DNA from: Leptolyngbya sp. Cla-17 | Lineage (GTDB): Bacteria; Cyanobacteriota; Cyanobacteriia; Leptolyngbyales; Leptolyngbyaceae | DNA length: 64,000 bases | Direction: 5' to 3' | NCBI RefSeq assembly: GCF_016807185.1 | Contig: NZ_JAEVYN010000007.1 | Span: 71,160-135,159 of the forward strand | In this document: in pieces, positions 59,978 through 64,000 of the stretch | How the letters are laid out: every line of letters begins with the position of its first letter | Position numbering within the stretch: the first letter of the stretch is position 1 | Translations under genes and position numbers: made by a program | Notes under the pieces: model-generated | Told to the model about the DNA's origin: nothing | Database searches by the model: none | What the model saw: the letters and a program-made list of their open reading frames with translations, nothing else

Positions 59978-61567
59978 CTATGTCTGATGGATACAGTAAA
60001 GGGCTGCTTCGGTTTCGCCAAGATGGTGATAACACTGGCTGAGATAATGTAATGTCTTAGGCTGTAGTCCCTGAAGTTTGAGGGATTGCTGAAAATATTT
60101 GGAGGCGGTGCGGTAGTCTTGCAAGTCGATCAGAAGTTTGCCAAGTTGGAAGGCAAGATCCTGGGCTTCGCTGATCGGGTAGTAGGTGTCCCACACATTA
60201 TGAATGAGTTGAATCAGCTCCTGACATTGAGTATCGGAAGCAGATTTAGCGTGAGCTAAGAGGGTAGGCAGGCAAGCAAGGAAGATGTTAGCGTCCCAAC
60301 CGCTGAGGCGAATGTAGGCGATCGCTTGTTGTAGGGTAAGGCGATCGCAGTTTGGTTCAATCGCTCTTTTGAGGCTGAAGAAATCGTCGGGGCTGTGGTT
60401 GATAATGGCATCTTGATAGGCGTGGCGGGTTTCGGCGTAGTTAGTGGGGGGATTGCCGAGGAGAAAAGCGGAGATGTTGAGGCTGGTGTGGTGATGGGGG
60501 GTGTGGAGGGCTTGACCGCCCTGATAAATCACGTATTGACCGATTGCATGGTAGTTGACCATGAGGGAGAAGCAGTTGCCGTGAAAAACCATCTGGGGTT
60601 TTTCACGGTTTTGCAAGTCTTCGAGTTTGCTGTAGCCTTTGTCGCCAGAAAGAAAAAGCAGTCGATTTTGACTGAGGTGGTGCAGGTTACGAATGCAATT
60701 CAGTCCGACAATTGGGAACAGTAGGGCAGTATCGGTGAGGTGATGTTGATAGTCAGACAGAATTTGATTGCAGGTGAGATCGGTGTAGTAATTCGAGGTG
60801 ATGGGGCGATCGGTGTACGTGACGTTGATTTGGTGAATCAGATTAGGATCGTTGAGGGGGAGATTTGAATTTTGTTCTCCCCGTCGGCTGACGCTCTGGG
60901 AAGCCTGAGTCGAACCGAAGGGAATTTTGAATTTTGAATTGTCCGGCAGGGAGAGGGTGACGAGGCTGGCATGGAGTTGGTGTTGTTTGAGGGTGAAAAC
61001 GTCTTGGGGGAGGCAATCGAAAAAGTAGTTAGCGAGGACGATGAGAGGGTTTTTGAGGGTGGTGTGGGTTTGGTTGGCAAAATGCAGGTTGAGGGTTTGG
61101 TCGTGTTGGGCATCAAAGTGGGCGATGTCGAGGATGCCCTGCTGGAAGTAGGGTTGCAGGAAGGGGTGTGTGCGCCAGTAGTTTAGAGTACTGTCTGAGA
61201 AGTCGGCAAGGATATACTTGACGGGGAGATGGCGGAGGGTGGAGTGGGGGAAAAAGTCCCAGAATTTTTTCAAGAAGTGGTAAGCGAAGCGACCGGAACC
61301 AGCACCGAGTTCCAGGATATAGATCGGGTGGTTAGGATCGAGCATTGGGTGCCAGTCCCGCAGGAAGCCGAAGACGACTTTGGCATAGGCATTAGCAATG
61401 AAGGGATTACTCGTGACGTAGTGAGGAACGGTGCCTTGATTCCAGGCGTTGATACCCTGTTGGGCAAAGAAATGACGCTGAAATTGCCAGAGAAGGGACT
61501 GGGAAAGGGGCTGATTCGTTTCCAAGATAGGGCAAGAGGCAGATCTTGGAGGCATAATGGTCTCCAT
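59978..61567 (-). CDS. Class I SAM-dependent methyltransferase with C-terminal TPR
   Basis: 529 residues (ATG 61567; a second ATG at 61555 has the better GGAG spacing). The SAM-binding segment is PIYILELGAGSGRFAYHFLK (about residue 85). NYFFDCLPQDVF resembles motif IV. The overall plan is similar to the MidA/NDUFAF7-type proteins, but this is a loose resemblance. Residues about 215-235 (FGSTQASQSVSRRGEQ) look like a translated palindromic insert (about 60865-60935), with AAAATTC repeats around it. The C-terminal 130 residues form about three TPRs (AFQLGKLLIDLQDYRTASKY). The target is unknown. Confidence 0.75.
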   Translation of the reverse strand: METIMPPRSASCPILETNQPLSQSLLWQFQRHFFAQQGINAWNQGTVPHYVTSNPFIANAYAKVVFGFLRDWHPMLDPNHPIYILELGAGSGRFAYHFLKKFWDFFPHSTLRHLPVKYILADFSDSTLNYWRTHPFLQPYFQQGILDIAHFDAQHDQTLNLHFANQTHTTLKNPLIVLANYFFDCLPQDVFTLKQHQLHASLVTLSLPDNSKFKIPFGSTQASQSVSRRGEQNSNLPLNDPNLIHQINVTYTDRPITSNYYTDLTCNQILSDYQHHLTDTALLFPIVGLNCIRNLHHLSQNRLLFLSGDKGYSKLEDLQNREKPQMVFHGNCFSLMVNYHAIGQYVIYQGGQALHTPHHHTSLNISAFLLGNPPTNYAETRHAYQDAIINHSPDDFFSLKRAIEPNCDRLTLQQAIAYIRLSGWDANIFLACLPTLLAHAKSASDTQCQELIQLIHNVWDTYYPISEAQDLAFQLGKLLIDLQDYRTASKYFQQSLKLQGLQPKTLHYLSQCYHHLGETEAALYCIHQT

Positions 61568-61608
61568 CCAGCGTCCTCAATTCAGCAACATATTTACATA
61601 TTTCATAT

Positions 61609-62262
61609 TTACTTGGAGGTGGAGTCTGTAATACCTGTATTAATCTGATTGCGAACGCCATCAGCAACACTCTCAACACTCTGGCTGATCTGAGTTTCTA
61701 ACCCACTGATAATGTTGGTTAAGTTAGCAATTTCCTTGTTCAGTTGCCGCGTGACTCTGCGAACTACGAACCAGGTGATCACAGCTGTCATCAACCCATC
61801 AATGCCGAGCATTCCCCAAGTAAGGGTTTGGATAGAGCTTTTAATAGCCGCATTCACTTCATTTTTCAAATCATCTAGTTTATTTTTCACCTGCACTGTG
61901 ATGTTGTCGATTTCATCCTGGACTTGTCTAGTAACACCACTCACACTTTTATCAACTTGCTGTTCAATTGTCTTTGGAATGGCACTCAATTGTTTTTGAT
62001 AGCTATCAACTTCTTTCTGATAATTATCTATTTTACTAATATACGTATTTACTTGATTCGTGTAGGGCTGAATTGTTGTTTCAATAGTGTTTTGGATCTG
62101 TGGCTTGAGAGTATTGGCAATACTTGACGCAAGATTATTACCATTAAGACTAAAATCTTTGACGACCTGCGAGTGTGCTTGTTGAATGCTAATTAGACAG
62201 AGGACAGTAACAGGAAGAATGATCGCTGCAAGTTTTAAGTTAATTTTTGATAAGATCTGCAT
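61609..62262 (-). CDS. Exported coiled-coil protein with one membrane helix
   Basis: 217 residues with GGAGGCG before ATG 62262. A signal peptide (about 1-31, ending QQAHS), a long coiled coil (about 45-140) and a hydrophobic helix (about 150-167, WGMLGIDGLMTAVITWFVVR) followed by a second coiled coil. It probably sits in the plasma membrane with the N-terminal half in the periplasm. No family recognised; it is 41 bp upstream of the methyltransferase gene and may be in its operon. Confidence 0.6.
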   Translation of the reverse strand: MQILSKINLKLAAIILPVTVLCLISIQQAHSQVVKDFSLNGNNLASSIANTLKPQIQNTIETTIQPYTNQVNTYISKIDNYQKEVDSYQKQLSAIPKTIEQQVDKSVSGVTRQVQDEIDNITVQVKNKLDDLKNEVNAAIKSSIQTLTWGMLGIDGLMTAVITWFVVRRVTRQLNKEIANLTNIISGLETQISQSVESVADGVRNQINTGITDSTSK

Positions 62263-62404
62263 TGTTTTCGCCTCCGAGTTCAGATAGATGGTTTTGTAAG
62301 AAACATATTTGGTGGAACTAAAAAGCGCGGTTTAATCCGCTAGAACTTGCATTAGCAAACTTAACTTAAGAACGAGTTACATGACCCACATCAAGACTCA
62401 AGAC

Positions 62405-62497
62405 TATAGCAATCCTAAGTCAGTTATGAAACGAAACTCTGTGCAATAAGGGGCTTAAGCTCCTTGTTATTTTCATAGCTCAAAGAGGATTGCTATA
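62405..62497. repeat. 93-bp MITE with TATAGCAATCCT ends
   Basis: TATAGCAATCCT (62405-62416) is repeated as AGGATTGCTATA (62486-62497), and further matching (TATGAAA) extends the ends. The TATAGC start and TA target resemble the IS630 element at 25898. No coding capacity. Confidence 0.7.
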
Positions 62498-62500
62498 TAT

Positions 62501-62697
62501 CCCTCATATGTCACTCTAATTAAAGTAAAATCCAGGCAAAACGCTGAACGTCTTTCACCGACTGCTGTCTGGTATATACGCTTCATTGTCAAATGTTTTG
62601 AAATATCGGAAATAAGCTACATATGCTAAGACTCAAGCCGTATAGAAGCTTCAGCATTTTTGACTAAATTTGCTTTTCCGAAAGTGATTCAAGAGGG
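62501..62697 (-). mobile_element. 197-bp MITE, copy 2 (IS701-type ends)
   Basis: Reverse complement of 25698-25894, the same length, with a few substitutions. Flanks are ATAT on the left and ATAG on the right, three of four matching. It sits three bases after the 93-bp MITE and five bases before the xisI remnant. Confidence 0.8.
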
Positions 62698-62701
62698 ATA
62701 G

Positions 62702-62845
62702 ATAGGAAAAATCTGGATACAACACCTTGGAACTGAGGCAGGGATTGCTTGAGATTTAGAGATTGCAGGGATTCCGAGGAAGCAGATTGTGTTGGGGTTT
62801 AAGCCGCCGGAGGTGCGCCCATTGACGGGGTATGGGGTGGGTTGA
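62702..62845 (+). pseudogene. xisI: xisI C-terminal fragment (fdxN-element excision controlling factor)
   Basis: The plus frame reads GKIWIQHLGTEAGIA, a TGA stop, then DLEIAGIPRKQIVLGFKPPE, VRPLTGYGVG and the natural stop. This is the C-terminal third of XisI-like proteins, which are found with XisH. The 5' part is missing and a MITE abuts the break. No xisH is visible. Confidence 0.75.
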
Positions 62846-62915
62846 GGTTCAAGCTGTTGGATAGGAGTAGTTGCAGGCAAATCGTACAGATAAACGGGTT
62901 AGCAGTTGCATAACC

Positions 62916-63977
62916 TTATTCTGATCGAGCAAATTTTTTGTGCGCCTCATCATAAAGTTCTTTGGCTTTTTTAATAACATCATCTAATGATTCAGCATTA
63001 TTCAAATCCCACTCCAGGTCATAAATATCTTTCCCTTTATTTTTTTCCTCTTGCTCACGGTAATTATCATCGGCTTGATTACCATTGCGGGATTCTCTAG
63101 ATATGTAAGATCCAAATAGGTTTTCAAAATTTCGATATTTTAGAATAGTATGTTCTATCTGTTTAAAACGAGTTTGAGTTTCTGGCATACTTAACCATTT
63201 TCCTAGTTTCAGTAATAAGAATTGATTGTCATCTTTTGCATGATCCTCTAGCGTCTTTGAGAAATCAAGATTAGAATTCATTTTTGCGAAAAAATAGCGT
63301 AGTGATATGCTATTGTCCTCAATTTTTATCTCCTCATCTTCTGGTTTTCTATTAGAGTTTTTCGGGCAATATTTTTGGCTTTTCAGCTCCTCCTTTTCAA
63401 GGTTCCAAAAGGCAATTTCGATTGACGATAAGCCTAAGTTATTCAATATATACTTATCATCATCTAAATTCTTTATCAAAGGCTCATAGTGTTGAGAAAT
63501 ATCACTGCCTTTTTTTTTGTTTTCATTACCGACTAGTACTATGTCAACGGTCATACCTTTATCAGTAGGAATAAAGCTTTCCATACAAGCAACAAGTTTA
63601 AGAAACAGAATACAACTATGGTGACTATATCCGACGTACAAACGATGATTCTCTGAATACGCCTCTACGGATTCTTCTCCTAGTAATTCTCTCGAAAGCC
63701 ACTTTGCCTTAATATTTCTCAGTTTATGCAACCTTTCCGTCTTACCCAGCTGCGATGCAGCTATGAAAGCTTGATTGATATGAATTCCAAGTTCACCAAC
63801 TCCAAATCCCATAGTATATTCAAAAGATTTTCCCCTCTCAAACCCTGTTGAGCCATTGCTATAGCCATATTCAGAGAGGAATATAGTTTTGGCATTTTTC
63901 CAGGAACCTTTAGTGCAGCTTTCTTTTATAATCTTTTCAAAGGCACCGTTAAGTCTCGCGGCAACGTGAACTACCAT
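62916..63977 (-). CDS. Unrecognised 353-residue protein, possibly continuing past the window edge
   Basis: An intact minus-strand frame with a low-GC bias compared with its neighbours. The frame stays open upstream of ATG 63977 to the window end (DKSSNV before the Met), so the true start may be outside. Residues 1-80 (VHVAARLNGAFEKIIKESCT, FLSEYGYSNGSTGFERGKSF) have mixed alpha/beta character and the C-terminus (about 285-353) is a highly charged coiled-coil-like tail. No catalytic motif is recognised. The base composition and the MITEs next to it suggest a laterally acquired gene. It could be a defence or accessory protein, but nothing in the sequence shows this. Confidence 0.6.
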   Translation of the reverse strand: MVVHVAARLNGAFEKIIKESCTKGSWKNAKTIFLSEYGYSNGSTGFERGKSFEYTMGFGVGELGIHINQAFIAASQLGKTERLHKLRNIKAKWLSRELLGEESVEAYSENHRLYVGYSHHSCILFLKLVACMESFIPTDKGMTVDIVLVGNENKKKGSDISQHYEPLIKNLDDDKYILNNLGLSSIEIAFWNLEKEELKSQKYCPKNSNRKPEDEEIKIEDNSISLRYFFAKMNSNLDFSKTLEDHAKDDNQFLLLKLGKWLSMPETQTRFKQIEHTILKYRNFENLFGSYISRESRNGNQADDNYREQEEKNKGKDIYDLEWDLNNAESLDDVIKKAKELYDEAHKKFARSE

Positions 63978-64000
63978 GACATTGGAGCTTTTATCATCTG

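Noticed and set aside
1..64000. tRNA or rRNA genes
   Set aside because: I looked for cloverleaf-like patterns near the integrases and in the longer gaps and saw none that I could support; a covariance-model scan was not possible here.

Overview
The window looks like a stretch of cyanobacterial chromosome (filamentous, Leptolyngbya/Oscillatoria-like is my guess). The HIP1 octamer GCGATCGC and its core GCGATC recur throughout, and the gene content fits: an SLH/OprB-type porin, Uma2 endonuclease, XisI remnant, many multi-domain histidine kinases and a phytochrome-like GAF domain. It is heavily invaded by mobile DNA: seven IS elements (two IS630, IS701-like, IS5, ISAs1-like, IS110, IS4), several miniature inverted-repeat elements, and at least eight broken genes. 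Layout. 1-4.1 kb: start of a response regulator and a divergent metal-type RND efflux pair with an unusually short adaptor. 4.1-6.3 kb: IS630 element with a duplicated end, beside a broken cell-wall amidase and a possible 249-bp miniature element. 6.3-9.6 kb: SelO, a PptA-like tautomerase and an alpha/beta hydrolase. 9.6-14.5 kb: recombinase graveyard: a truncated integrase, a CAP-domain fragment, an integrase with degenerate catalytic residues, and a phage-type integrase split by an IS701-like element. 15.6-25 kb: a plasmid- or ICE-like module: iteron-like repeats, a FtsK/HerA-like ATPase translationally coupled to a membrane protein, a CHAP-domain protein, small HTH and coiled-coil proteins around a divergent promoter region, a Uma2 nuclease and a primase-polymerase-like replication protein. 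25-27 kb: pentapeptide-repeat pseudogene, a 197-bp MITE, a frameshifting IS630 and a 179-bp repeat. 27-40.4 kb: porin, then a signalling block: hybrid kinase, REC-kinase, a third hybrid kinase and a REC-GAF-GAF kinase with a candidate bilin-binding GAF domain. The third kinase is broken twice: a 7 x 10-bp tandem repeat shifts its frame, and an IS5 element has removed its tail. 40.4-41.1 kb: 179-bp repeat and a 446-bp Tn3-derived miniature element. 41.1-52.3 kb: a minus-strand chemosensory operon (two receptors, WspD-like CheW, CheA-REC, CheB, CheW, CheR-TPR) followed by a REC-kinase; its composition is that of a Wsp-type pathway, with a kinase where Wsp has a diguanylate cyclase. 52.6-55 kb: MITE, Tn3 remnants and an unknown gene interrupted by an ISAs1-like element. 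55.3-57 kb: zinc-ribbon/scramblase-like membrane protein and a rhomboid protease. 57.6-59.9 kb: IS110 and IS4 elements side by side. 60-64 kb: TPR methyltransferase, coiled-coil membrane protein, two adjacent MITEs next to a broken xisI, and an unrecognised gene that may run off the window. The most notable signals are the frame-controlling 10-bp repeat inside a histidine kinase, the 197-bp MITE pair whose ends match the local IS701-like element, the Wsp-like operon with a kinase output, and the integrated replication/transfer module.
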